Shown here: positions 1 to 10,850 of the stretch, in pieces
Layout: every line of letters starts with the position of its first letter
Position numbering within the stretch: the stretch's first letter is position 1
Assembly: GCA_019279435.1 (NCBI GenBank)
Contig: JAAALK010000286.1
Location: 20,913,931 to 20,977,930 of the forward strand
Length of the DNA: 64,000 nucleotides
Reading direction: 5' to 3'
Origin: Zizania palustris
Taxonomy: Eukaryota; Streptophyta; Magnoliopsida; Poales; Poaceae
Position numbers and translations under genes: made by a program
The notes under the pieces: generated by a model
Told to the model about the DNA's origin: nothing
The model's database searches: none
What the model saw: only the letters and a program-made list of their open reading frames with translations

Positions 1-791
1 AAAAGCATCACCACATTTTCCAGTTAACAAGCAAGGTAGAGCATGAGATGCAGAAGCTAACTGATATCTACCAAGATAAGCATTGTCCAAAACAAAGTGC
101 TTCAGCAAACTTGTTATCTTTTAAATGTTCAGGCTTTCTCAATTTCCCCCTTTTTTTCATTTCTGCCAAGGGTTATTTGCCTGTCAAACCTTATGCTAAC
201 CGACCAAGTCAAGCCTAGGCCAGAACTCGACCATCAGAAGCTTAAGACATTGGTCTTGGCATACACTACACTGTCCTAGTTCATACCAACGTGCTATGGT
301 AAGCAATCCAGAACAATGCAATGCGACAAAGCAAACCCACTTGGATCTTTTCAATTTAAGCATAAAAAGGGCATGGAATTTCCGGTTATTTTTGAATTTT
401 ATCATTTTTATAGCTCATTTTCCATGTGAAAGCATAAAGATGTCCAAGTTGCATATCTGCATCTATGTGATGAACTAGCTACAAGGCATATAACAGATAG
501 CAAAAACACTCAGCCTATACATGCTAGTTACCAGAAGCAAAGGTGATCATTTTTGAAGCTGAAAGCGTAAAAGCCATGCATATGACAGATATCAGATATC
601 AAGTGAACTGAACCAAAGCATGATCATCGACAAGTAATCAAAAGCATTTACCAGCTAGAATAAGTAAAGCAGTTCAATCATATAACAGAAGCAAGCTCAA
701 AGGTGTGATATAAGAATATGCAAGATATGAACAACCACAAAAAGACTCAGGAAAAGAGTAAAGAAGAAGGAAAAAATTGACGCAAAATATC
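1..791 (-). other. Sirevirus 3' untranslated region, unit 1 (no gene)
   Basis: AT-rich sequence downstream of the pol stop on the minus strand. It matches 11392-12183 and, in reverse orientation and more diverged, 41498-42300. No envelope-like open frame is seen. The short plus-strand frame near 97-279 is just non-coding element sequence, repeated exactly in unit 2. Confidence 0.8.
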
Positions 792-3700
792 CTAGAAAGG
801 ATACACAACACCCAAATCCCCTCGTAAACGCTCGAATGTAGACTGATCTAGGGGTTTGGTGAAAATGTCAGCCAACTGATGATGGGTATCAACATGAACA
901 AGGTCAATGACACATTTCTCATATTGATCCCGTAAGAAGTGAAAGCGCACATCAATATGTTTGGTTTTTCAATGAAGACACGGGTTTTTCCCTACACTAA
1001 TAGCACTCGTGCTGTCGCAAAACAATGGAACCCTGGTAGGAAAGAACAACCCAAAGTCTCGTAGAGTGGAAATCATCCAAACCATCTGTGAGCAGCAGCT
1101 GGCAGCATCTACATACTCAGCCTCTGTGGTCGAAAGAGCAACTCCAGATTGCTTTCGAGAAGACCAAGATACAAGGGAAGAACCAAGAAACTGGCAAGTA
1201 CCGGAAGTCGACTTGCGATCCAACCGGCACCCACCAAAGTCGGCGTCCGAAAAGCCAGATAAATCAAGAGATGATGATGCTGAATAATAAAGACCAAGAT
1301 CAGGCGCATAGGTGAGATACCTGAAAATGCGCTTGACAGCCTGCCGGTGAGACGCGCGTGGTGAAGACTGAAAACGCGCGCAAAGTCCCACGGCGAACTG
1401 TATGTCCGGTCTTGTTGCCGTCAAGTACAACAGCGAACCGATCATCCCTCGAAATTCTCTCTCATTGACCTTGACACCGCTCTCGTCCTTGTCCAGACAC
1501 CCAGAAGTGCCCATCGGGGTCATCTGCGGCTTCAATTCACCACCAAAGTCAAATTTCTTAAGCATATCACGAGTGTACTTACCTTGGTGGATGAAGGTGC
1601 CGTCCTTGGTCTGCTTGATCTGGAGCCCTAAGAAATACTTGAGCTCACCCATGAGGCTCATCTCAAACTCACTGTGCATCTGCTCAGAAAACTTGGACAC
1701 AAGATCATTAGAAGTACCGCCAAAAATAATATCGTCCACGTAAATCTGAGCAACTAAGAAGTCTGAAGCAACTCTGAGCAAAAAGAGAGTTTTGTCCACA
1801 GAACCCATCACAAAGCCCTTCCCCAACAAAAATTGCTTTAACCGGTCATACCAAGCCCTGGGGGCTTGCTTCAACCCGTATAAAGCTTTATGCAATTTAA
1901 AAACATGTCGAGGAAACTTAGGGTTCTCAAAACCAGGGGGTTGCCTAACATAAACCTCCTCTTCTATGTACCCGTTCAGAAAAGCACTCTTAACATCCAT
2001 TTGAAAAAGCTTAAAACCCTTCGAAACGGCAAAAGCTAGAAGAATATGAATGGACTCAAGACGGGCAACAGGAGCGAAGGTTTCTTCAAAGTCAATACCT
2101 TCCTTCTGGCAATAACCCTGGGCAACTAATCGAGCTTTGTTGCGCACCACAACCCCATCTTCACCTTGTTTGTTCTTGAATACCCACTTGGTGCCTATGG
2201 GGTTGCATCCTGGTGGCGGCTCAACTAGTGTCCAAACCCGATTGCGGACAAAATTCTCAAGCTCTTCTTGCATGGCATTAATCCAATTAGAATCAGAAAG
2301 AGCATGAGAAATATCTCTGGGCTCAAAAGATGCAACAAACGCAGATTCAGCAAACACAGCGAGAGAGGCAGAAGAACGCAAAGTCCTCTCAGTCAAATCA
2401 CCAATGATGAGCTCTGAGGGGTGGTCACACTGAACTGCTCGGGTTCCCTGGTGATCTGAAGTCACCTCACCGGAGTCAGCAGCTGGCACCTCTGGACTCG
2501 ACTGAGGGGGCTCGATCGAAGTGGAAGAAGTGATCAGAGGTCCGCCCTCATCATCAGTCGAAGTCACAGAAGGTGTGGGCTCTGCGGGGGATGCAGAAGG
2601 CCCGCCCTCAACAGCAGCTGGAGTATCCTCATCTTCCTCGAAGATGGACTCTCCGAGCTCATCATCACCAGAAAGCTCAAACGAAGGGGTCAAAGAAGGC
2701 AAGGACTCATCAAATGAAACCTCACAAGTCTCGACAAGCAACTGGGATTCGAGGTTCCAAACACGGAAGCCTCGTGAATGCAATGCATAACCAAGAAAAA
2801 CACCATCCCAGCAACGAGACTCAAACTTGTCCAAATGCCCTCCCTTCTTGAGCACAAAGCACTTGCAGCCAAATGCTCGCAAGTGGCTAACCTTGGGCTG
2901 TCTGCCAAACCGCAACTCATATGATGTCTTACCAATGTAAGCTCTAAGAAAAATGTGGTTGGCCAGATAGCAAGTCATGTTCATGGCTTCAGCCCAAAAA
3001 CGCCTAGGAGTCCTGTGCTCATCGAGCATCGTCCTGGCCATCTCAACTAGCGTGCGGTTCTTTCGTTCCACAACGCCGTTCTGTGGGGGAGTGTAAGGAG
3101 AAGAAAACTGATGGTCCAGACCCTGATCACTACAGAAGCTGACGAACTGAGAGTTCTTGAACTCAGAGCCGTTGTCGGAGCGAATTGCTCGCATCCGACC
3201 ATTGTTCTCATTCTTCAGCTTCAAAATCAGGTCATGGACAAATTGAAATGTTTCATCCTTAGACTCCAAAAAGAAAACCCACGAGAAACGAGAAAATTCG
3301 TCAACAATCACAAGTGCATACCACTTCCCACCGACCGAGCGTACCCGAGCTGGACCTACAGTGTCCAAATGTAAAAGCTCTCCCGGATACGAAGTCATCA
3401 CCTGAGTCACAGGTGAGTGAGAAGCGGCAACCATTTTCCCATGACGACAGGGATGACAAACTAGATCCTTCTCCATCTTAAGCTTGGGCAATCCTCGGAT
3501 GAGGTCCATAGAGCTTAACCTGACTAGCAGATCAAAACTCAAGTGACCTAACCTCCTATGCCACTTCCAGAGCTCAGAAGAAGATCCAGCAATTAAACAG
3601 CGAGAAGGGCCAAAAGAACTAGAGAAGTCAATTCGAAAAACTTTACCGAAGGGTAAAATCTGACAAACCAAAGACCCTCTAGAATCAACCACAGAAGAAT

Positions 3701-3989
3701 TGCCCTTCTTAAAACGCACTTCCAAACCATCCTCAAGAAGTTGTGAAACAGAGATTAAATTAAAGTTCAGATTTTTGACCAAAGCAACATTCTTTAAAGA
3801 GAAATGATCTGAAATGCTGATTGAGCCTATGCCACTTACTTTCCCTTGACCGCTGTTCCCGAACGTGATATATTCTTTCGAGCTCGGGGGAGTGAGACTG
3901 GAGAACCATCTGCGATGTCCCGTCATGTGGCGAGAGCATCCTGAGTCCATGATCCAAACATCCTCCAGTCCCCGGTCCTGCACAATCAA
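792..3989 (-). pseudogene. pol: Sirevirus pol (protease, integrase, reverse transcriptase, RNase H) with one premature stop, unit 1
   Basis: The frame is open from 3989 to a TGA at 969-971 (1006 codons) and would continue in the same frame to the true end at 792-794. Protease motif WIMDSG is at residues 12-17. The integrase zinc finger has H144, H149, C178 and C181; the D,D35E core is D209, D272, E308. The reverse transcriptase catalytic YVDD is at 750-753, and RNase H carries D915, E956/E958 and D992. The stop replaces a serine codon seen in the plus-strand copy and the fragment at 58745, and removes the last part of RNase H. Pol starts in the -1 frame relative to gag, overlapping it at 3986-3989, so it probably needs frameshifting or is ancestrally out of frame. 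Apart from the stop the polyprotein looks intact. Confidence 0.92.
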
Positions 3990-6736
3990 TGTCTGTAAGT
4001 GGGAGCAAATGGTCCGGCACCAGGTTTAGCAAAAGAGCTAAACCAGTGTCGAGCCATCTGCTCAAAAGATGGAAAGCGAAAACCATCAAAAGAGTTTGGA
4101 CCAAAACGCGGCTCAAAGCGCGGTCCTCGGTTCTGCCTAACCCTACGGCCACGAGGTCTAGAACCGTAGCCAATTCGGTCTGGAACTATGCCGGAACAAA
4201 CACCACCAACTGGAGCACGGGCAAGAAAACCGTCTCCTCTACCACCACCTACACGACGCGGCCTGGCCTCCAGCCTCTCCCCGCGCCGAGGAACACGCAG
4301 TCTACCACCCTGCTGGTAGAACTGCTCCTGATCACTACGAGCCCTCTCTGCTCTCTCAACCCGCTTCCTCCTGAAGCAGAACTCTGCAAGATGCCCGTCT
4401 CTCTAACAGTACTCACAATGATAGGTGGGCTTCTTGGGATGTGGTTGAGGTTTAGGATTCTTTGGCTTGGTAGTGTTTGGTGTGGTCTTCTTTAGCTGAG
4501 AGGGTCCAGGAAGAGAGTCAAGAGAAGTGTGGAGATTTTTGGGCTTAGGAACCCAGATAGGTTTCTTGGGTGGAGCTTTAGGTGGTTCATGGATCACTCC
4601 ATCCTTGGGCTGACAAGCCTGGGAAGACTCAGTGGAGTGAGTCTTGGGATACCTCTGCTCTGGAGTCATTTTACTCCACTCCACTGCCCGGCTGATGGCA
4701 CTCTCAAAGTCAGCCTTGGTGTAGGTGTAACCTACCCCAAACCCGTCCTGCCTCTTGAACTGCTGGATCATCATGCCAAGTTGTGGCTCTCTGGCACTGA
4801 TCCAACTCAGGATAGACCGGAGGTAAAAGTTCTCATTCTGAGAATCTGCTAGCTCCTCTCTCAAAGAAGCTAGAACCTCCACCTGAGACAAGCAGGTCTC
4901 ACACTCACTCTCTACTTGAACAGACTTTCCGGCTTTTAGCTTAATCAACTCCATTCTAAGAGACAGGCAGTTCTCACAAACAGTGGGTGGAACTGACAGT
5001 GTCTCAAGCTCTAGCCTAGTCTGGGCAAGCTCAGCTTTCAACCTCTCTAAATCACCCAAATGCTCATCGCCCTTGGATTTCAGCTCAGCTAAGGCAGCTA
5101 GATGCGATGGGCAATCAACACAGGGTGCGACGACAGTGGCTTGAGCATCTTTCAGCTCCTGCTGAGCGCTTTCAAGCTCAGTGGCCAAAGCGTCCCTCTC
5201 ATCAACCCTTTCTGTGTACCTGGACTTCAGAGTCGACAGGTCACACAGAAGCACCTCACACTTCGGGCACTCACTGCTATCACCCAAGCAAGGGGAAGAA
5301 GATAGACTCTCAATTCTACCGTTGGCCACGGCAAGCTCACTCTCTAACTCGTCTATCCTTTTCTTAGCCCCCCTAAGCAGTTTCTCCCGATACTTCAACT
5401 CCTGACGATTGCTCTCAAGTAAATCAACAATTTCACGCTCATATGATGATACCTTGCTATCGTCGTCGTTGGAGTCGTCGGAGGAGCTCTTTTCTTCTCT
5501 ATCCCCAAGAGCCATTGAGCAGAAGCTCTTGCGGGATCTTCGGCGCTGGTGTGAGCGGCTCTTCGGCTTGTCTCCGAAGACCATGAAGCAGAGGCCCGCC
5601 GGATCATCCTTGTCCTTCCCCTTCCTGATGGCGATCTCCTCATCACTTGAGCTCGATGAAGAGGAAGAAGTCGTGGACTGCTTGGAGTAACTCTTCTCCA
5701 TCTCGGCGAAGAAGGCCTTGTCGCGCTTCTTGTTCTCTCGCCGGTAGTCCTTCAGGGCCTTCTTGAAGAACCGGGTCTTCGGCTTGCCCTTGATGAAGGA
5801 AGGGCTCTCATGCTTGCCAGAGTCGTGGAAGCTGCTGCCGGTGCCCTTCTTGTATCCACTGCGCTTGGGGCAGTCGGCGATGAAGTGTCCTGGATCACCA
5901 CATTCAAAGCATCCGGATTTTGTGCCGTGTCTTTTGAACATTCTTTTATCATAGACACGACGCACCCGGTTGTTAAAGAGACACAAATCATCATCTCCCA
6001 ACAACTCAAGCTGGTCCTCAGTGATAGACATCAAAGAGAACCCAGCACAGCTCACAGCAGAGGGATCAACAGAAGGTGTAGCAAGGGCCAGGGATTTTGA
6101 TCCAGAGCCAGTGAGATTTGATCTCAACTGGATATCTACCTCAGTGGCCTTCAGCTTGCTAAATAACTCAGAAATGGTCAAGGTATCGTAAGAAGTACTC
6201 TCAACTATAGATGATACCTTGATCTCCTAGATCTTTGGGTCCAAGGTATGAAGAACCTTGAGCGCCTGCTCGTGATCTGAGACTAACTGAGCACCCTCAG
6301 CCTTGTTGTCCCGAAGCTTGTTAATGATCGACTGAAAGCGACCAAACAAAGCCTCAACAGATTCACCCGGCTTCTGTGTGAAATTCTCATATTCACACCG
6401 GTAGGTCTGATAGAGCCGAGCCTTGACCTGTGCTGTTCCCTCATGGTGTGCCTTGAGGGTAGCCCAGATCTCTCTCGCAGTGGAGAGATGACTCACTCGC
6501 TCAAATTCAGTGGGACCTAAACCAGAAAATAAAATGTTCACAGCCTTACTGTTGCTCAGATGCTGAGCAATGATACCAGCAGTACCATGCTCAGCGATTG
6601 GCAAAATGACAAACGTGCTGTGAACGCAAATGTCCCATATGTCCGAACCCTGGCTCATGAGATAGGCTCGCATGCGAGTCTTCCAATAATTATAGCCATA
6701 GGCTTCCAAGGACGGGACCTTGCCAGGAGACGTCAT
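3986..6736 (-). pseudogene. gag: Sirevirus gag with two amber stops, unit 1
   Basis: Capsid/nucleocapsid polyprotein of about 916 codons, starting at the ATG 6736 (MTSPGKV...) rather than the upstream GTG, because the plus-strand copies have the same ATG. Two in-frame TAG codons break it: 6227-6229 (TGG in the plus copy at 57203) and 4403-4405 (CAG in the plus copy at about 37897). The N-terminal part resembles the retrotransposon-gag-like domains of Copia elements. A CCHC knuckle (CX2CX4HX4C) lies near 5880-5925; a coiled-coil-prone, Glu/Leu-rich stretch follows. A second CCHC knuckle is cut exactly by the 4403 stop. An Arg/Gly-rich tail precedes the TGA at 3986-3988. Both ambers fit C-to-T deamination in CHG context. 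Confidence 0.88.
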
Positions 6737-6789
6737 AGTCACTACTGGTGTTTAGAACCGGTTAAGGTATGAGAAAAAAACCTAACCTT

Positions 6790-6801
6790 GCTCTGATACC
6801 A
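6790..6801 (-). promoter_or_regulatory. Primer-binding site, initiator tRNA-Met type
   Basis: On the minus strand the 12 bases TGGTATCAGAGC follow the 5' LTR after a two-base spacer. This is the usual Copia primer-binding site, complementary to the 3' end of initiator methionine tRNA; reverse transcription of the element would start here. Confidence 0.9.
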
Positions 6802-7189
6802 CTTGTAGGACCGAAAGTAGCGACCAGAGGGGGGGTGAATGGGCGCCTTAAAAATTCTTTCGAATCAATGGCCTGTTCCCAATACCCAACGCACCTCAAA
6901 ATACTACGCAGCAGAAAATAAACAAAAGGCCTAAGTCTAAAGGTTTCTAACCTAGAAGCAACTGATGATAAACAGTGTAAAACTAAAGTGGTGCAACTAG
7001 GCAGATGAACAATTTGTAACAGGCCTAAACTTCTCAATGAAATGATCTAAGTATGTATAAAATGAAAAGAGAAGTTACTGTCCAAATTTGTCTCCTGTTC
7101 GGAACTTGGCGAAGCCCCCTTTGCACGTCGAGGTCTGCTTCGGAGGTTGGTGACGGAGTCTGTCCGAGAAGCTGAAGGTGTCACGGTCT

Positions 7190-7830
7190 AGCCTAGTTCG
7201 AAGTGGCAAGATGCGAAGTGTACTTCGGAGCGAAGTACGACAAAGCCGGAGCCTGGTTCGAAGTATGTACTTCGAAGACAAGGCTTCGAACACAGTTTCG
7301 AAGCAAGAGCTTCGGAGCAAAGTGACAGAGTCGGAGCCTGCTTCGAAGTGAGCACTTCGAAGACAAAACTTCGAACACAACTTTGAACCGAGAGCTTCGA
7401 AGCACAACCTTCGAACAGAAAGCTTCGAACACAACACACAAACAGACAACCTTCGAACAAAGAAGCGAAGCCTGTCACGCGACAGAAAAACAAGTCCGAA
7501 GCCAATGCTCTACCTTCGAAAAGAGCAAGCTCCGAAAAGAGAGGCGAAGGGTGACACGCTACACAGAAATCAGTGCGAGGCCTAACGGAGCTACAGGCTT
7601 CGAACCCAACTTCGAAACTTGTCGAAGTATGGACTTCGAACAGTTAGGGCCGAAGCCCCTTCGCACTATTGTTCGAAGTATGTAATGCTGTCGATCAGAA
7701 AAATGCTTCGAAGCTTAGCAACACAGAACGCAAACCAAATACCGAAGATCAAACGAAGCCTTCGAAAGAGATAAATCGAAGCCTACCTCGCGAAACTGAG
7801 GGGCTTCGAACAGAGAGTAGCTTCGCTCGA
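7190..7830. repeat. TTCGAA palindrome-rich stretch inside the Sirevirus LTR
   Basis: I count about 20 copies of the 6 bp palindrome TTCGAA in roughly 640 bp, many as CTTCGAAG or CTTCGAAC, against well under one expected by chance. The same block recurs in unit 2 (18582-19222). Palindrome-rich LTR regions are, as I recall, a described Sirevirus trait in maize linked to small RNA production; I have not checked this. Confidence 0.85.
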
Positions 7831-8244
7831 AACACAGCCAAAAAAGTGACAGAGCCTGTCAGCCTCGATCAAAAAGCAGTGCAATAGAAGGAGAAAAGCT
7901 GCACAGACTACTGTAGCTACAGAAAAGTAGTACTACTTGCAACAGCAAGAACTAGTACTCAGTTTGTGAAGAACAGAAGCAACAGAAGAAGCTTCTCCTC
8001 ATGAAATAAATTCAGCAGCCCGTAGCCAAAGCAATAACTCCCCAAACCGAACAATATGCAACAAATAAATTCACCAGGGACCAAGGCTTTAATGCATCCA
8101 AGAGATTAGAGCAAAAATAATGCACAAACAGAGAGGAGCAAGGCCTGGCGGCGCACACAGGAGAGAGAAATGGGAGACAAAATGACCCAAAGAGTAGATG
8201 TGATTTCAGCCAAAAGGGTAGTCCAAACCCTAGGGATTGGGGTC

Positions 8245-8254
8245 CTATTTATAG
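8245..8254 (-). promoter_or_regulatory. TATA box of the Sirevirus LTR
   Basis: Minus-strand CTATAAATAG lies about 565 bp inside the LTR from its 5' end. Equivalent boxes are at about 34442 and 43441 in the plus-strand LTRs. Transcription of the genomic RNA would start just downstream. The position and conservation are seen; use as a promoter is inferred. Confidence 0.7.
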
Positions 8255-8510
8255 GCAGCCCAACACTAGGAATATTCTACCAGCCCCTTAGGGTTTTTAC
8301 AGACTCAAAAATAAAGGAAAAGACTCTACTGCCCTTAGGAATTTTTACAGACACGACTGACTGACTGTGGGCCTAGAGTTACAGATGACATATCCGGAAG
8401 CTAAGTTTTCGTAGCGACTACGGCTTCTCTTCTGGACAGTCGGATACAGAATCAACGGTTGTCAGTTTTACGCCGAAACTGACAAAGCCTCCACCAGCTT
8501 TGCACCAGGT

Positions 8511-8703
8511 ACCCGGATTGGGCCGGCCCGACTCCGCAGCTCTCTCAGCCCGGCAATCGCTCACCGCCCGTGTACCTGAGTCAGTCCTGGTCAACAGCCC
8601 AGTGGGTCTTCCACTGTTTCTGGCCCATGCACCCGGATTGGGCCAGCCCGACTTCGCAGCCTCCTCTGCTCGACAGTCGCTCACTGCCCGTGTACCTGAG
8701 TCA
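8511..8703. repeat. Two 73 bp direct repeats in U3, 120 bp apart
   Basis: 8511-8583 and 8631-8703 align base for base with a period of exactly 120 bp and several substitutions; both end in CCCGTGTACCTGAGTCA. They lie upstream of the TATA box, as enhancer repeats would. The pair recurs at 19903/20023 and 10543/10663 and in the plus LTR at 42962-43162, but one copy is lost from the LTR at 33904. An 8 bp inverted repeat (GTCAGTTT/AAACTGAC) sits beside them at 8461-8483. Confidence 0.75.
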
Positions 8704-8818
8704 CACGCGGCCCATGAAACATCAGATCTCTTCTCTTCTTCAGTCCTCTTGACTATCGTTGACAATGACTCATCACTTCTGGAGCCATGAGGCCCACGCT
8801 ATTCAGCATGGCTCCTCA

Positions 8819-9275
8819 TCGGGCTCGGGCGCGAGAGGGGATCGACGGTTGGCGCCGACAGGTGGGACCAGGGTGTCGGGCGCGCACGCGAGGAGAGGAG
8901 GGCTCGCCGACAAGCGGGGCCCAGGTGTCAGTCCGAGCGCGCGGGATGGAGTGGGCTGGGCCGGTCGGGAGAGAGAGAAAGCAAGGGGAGAGGCCCGTTA
9001 CTGTTTAAAGTGTTTTCTGTTTAAAAATAATTACAAAAATTGGTTTAAAATAATAAGGCTACTTCCAAGGTGGATAAAAATTTATGAAAATTCTCAAAAA
9101 TATTTTTTGGTCTTGGGAGTTTATACAAAATTTTTCAGCTCCTGGTTTGGTCATTAACTCTATGTTGTAGTTCAAAATGGTATAGAAGGGTATTTAAAAG
9201 TATTTTCAAAATAATAAAATTCAGGAAATTGAATTAAATGATATTTTTATTTCTTTGAAAATTTGGGGTGTTACA
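8819..9275 (-). repeat. Tekay Gypsy 3' LTR fragment, unit 1
   Basis: Matches the end of the intact Tekay LTR (about 29055-29455) and stops in the same TGTTACA terminus, followed by a polypurine tract (minus strand AAGGGGGATAGG). It is cut at 8818/8819 by the Sirevirus insertion. No gene. Confidence 0.9.
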
Positions 9276-9319
9276 AACCTATCCCCCTTACAAAGAATCT
9301 CTTCCTCGAGATTGGAACG

Positions 9320-10200
9320 TCACTCGAATAACTCGGGGTATTGGGCTTTCAGTTCGTCTTCCTTTTCCCAAGTAGCTTCTTCGGCGGTGTGGTTGTCCCA
9401 CTGAACCTTGCAGAAGTGAACTACATGACTCCTGGTTACCCTTTCCTTGGTTTCCAAGATCTTGATGGGTTTCTCGATGTAGGTCAAGTCTTCTTGGACG
9501 TTGAGCTGCTGAAGGTCGGCTTGCTTGGTGGGTACACGGAGGCACTTCTTCAGCTGAGAGACATGGAATACATCGTGAACTCCTACCAAAGATGGAGGCA
9601 GTTCAAGTTGATATGCCACTTCTCCTTGCCGTCGGATGATCTGAAAAGGTCCGACGTAGCGGGGTGCTAGCTTGCCTTTCATGTTGAACCTTTGAGTGCC
9701 GCGGAGGGGAGTGACTTGGAGATAGACATAATCACCCTCCTCAAAGGTTAGGTCTCTTCGACGGTTATCGGCATAGCTCTTCTGTCGGGACTGGGCTATC
9801 TTTAACCGGTCCCTTATGATCTTGACCTTCTCTTCAGCTTCTCTTAGTATATCTGTCCCAAACAGCTGCGACTCTCCAGTCTGATCCCAGAGCAGCGACG
9901 TTCTGCACTTGGGTCCATAAAGTGCTTCGAACAGGGACATTTGCAGGCTGGCTTGATAGCTGTTGTTGTAGGAGAACTCCGCATACGGCAAGTTCTTGTC
10001 CCACATTCCGCCAAAGTCTAGAGCGCAAGCTCTAAGCATATCCTCCAATATCTGGTTGACCCTCTCGGTTTGACCGTCGGTCTGTGGATGATAGGCGGTG
10101 CTAAAGTTCAGCCGAGTGCCGAGTTCCTCTTGAAGGTTCTTCCAAAACTTGGAGGTAAACTGACTCCCGCGGTCAGATACAATCTTCTTAGGATGAGAGA
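9320..10200 (-). pseudogene. Tekay integrase C-terminal part, truncated at the duplication junction
   Basis: The minus-strand frame carries the integrase core second aspartate (KKIVSDRGSQF), the glutamate region (YHPQTDGQTERVNQ), the GPY/F-type region (KLAPRYVGPFQI) and a C-terminal chromodomain-like tail ending in EEATWEKEDELKAQYPELF, as in chromovirus integrases. The chromodomain is thought to guide insertion into heterochromatin. The N-terminal part is missing: at about 10195-10201 the sequence switches to Sirevirus LTR. The region 10011-10200 is absent from unit 2. Confidence 0.88.
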
Positions 10201-10850
10201 AATGGGAGACAAAATGACCCAAAGAGTAGATGTGATTTCAGCCAAAAGGGTAGTCCAAACCCTAGGGATTGGGGTCCTATTTATAGGCAGCCCAACACTA
10301 GGAATATTCTACCAGCCCCTTAGTGTTTTTACAGACTCAAAAATAAAGGAAAAGACTCTACTGCCCTTAGGAATTTTTACAGACACGACTGACTGACTGT
10401 GGGCCTAGAGTTACAGATGACATATCCGGAAGCTAAGTTTTCGTAGCGACTACGGCTTCTCTTCTGGATAGTCGGATACAGAATCAATGGTTGTCAGTTT
10501 TACGCCGAAACTGACAAAGCCTCCACCAGCTTTGCACCAGGTACCCGGATTGGGCCGGCCCGACTCCGCAGCTCTCTCAGCGCGGCAATCGCTCACCGCC
10601 CGTGTACCTGAGTCAGTCCTGGTCAACAGCCCAGTGGGTCTTCCACTGTTTCTGGCCCATGCACCCGGATTGGGCCAGCCCCACTTCGCAGCCTCCTCTG
10701 CTCGACAGTCGCTCACTGCCCGTGTACTTGAGTCACACGCGGCCCATGAAACAGCAGATCTCTTCTTTTCTTCAGTCCTCTTGACTATCGTTGACAATGA
10801 CTCATCACTTCTGGAGCCATGAGGCCCACGCTATTCAGCATGGCTCCTCA
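10201..10850 (-). repeat. Truncated Sirevirus 3' LTR at the duplication junction
   Basis: Aligns to 8169-8818 with about eight substitutions in 650 bp (about 1.2%), so it is the partner 3' LTR of the unit 2 element and not a recent copy of the 5' LTR. The remaining 1.36 kb of the LTR is missing, replaced by Tekay integrase. The LTR end at 10850 is followed by the polypurine tract. Confidence 0.9.

Larger units (their letters stand above)
1..8818 (-). mobile_element. Sirevirus-type Copia retrotransposon, unit 1 (3' LTR outside window)
   Basis: Minus-strand element read from 8818 to 1: 5' LTR 6804-8818, primer-binding site 6790-6801, gag 6736-3986, pol 3989-792 with Copia order PR-INT-RT-RNase H, then a 3' untranslated region to position 1. 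The large gag with two zinc knuckles, the 2 kb LTR, palindrome-rich LTR and repeated polypurine tracts (seen in the sister copies) fit the Sirevirus (SIRE/Maximus) lineage; this assignment is from family knowledge, not a search. It is inserted in the 3' LTR of a Tekay Gypsy element: the LTR ends at 8818 and Tekay LTR sequence starts at 8819. Confidence 0.9.
6804..8818 (-). repeat. Sirevirus 5' LTR, unit 1 (2015 bp)
   Basis: Bounded on the minus strand by TGAGGAGCC (ending at 8818) and CCTACA (6804). It is repeated nearly exactly at 18196-20210 and, with about 1% divergence, in part at 10201-10850. It holds a TATA box at 8245-8254, two 73 bp direct repeats upstream of it and a dense TTCGAA region downstream of it, which would be in the transcribed R/U5 part. 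Confidence 0.92.

Noticed and set aside
3989..5690. Plus-strand open frames opposite Sirevirus gag (for example 3989-4495, 4529-4852, 5409-5690)
   Set aside because: They are shadows of the gag reading frame, duplicated with it, and show no start context or domain of their own.
7190..7830. Heat-shock elements in the Sirevirus LTR
   Set aside because: GAA and TTC blocks are abundant, but the TTCGAA core lacks the two-base spacing of heat-shock elements; the few correctly spaced pairs are expected from the motif density.
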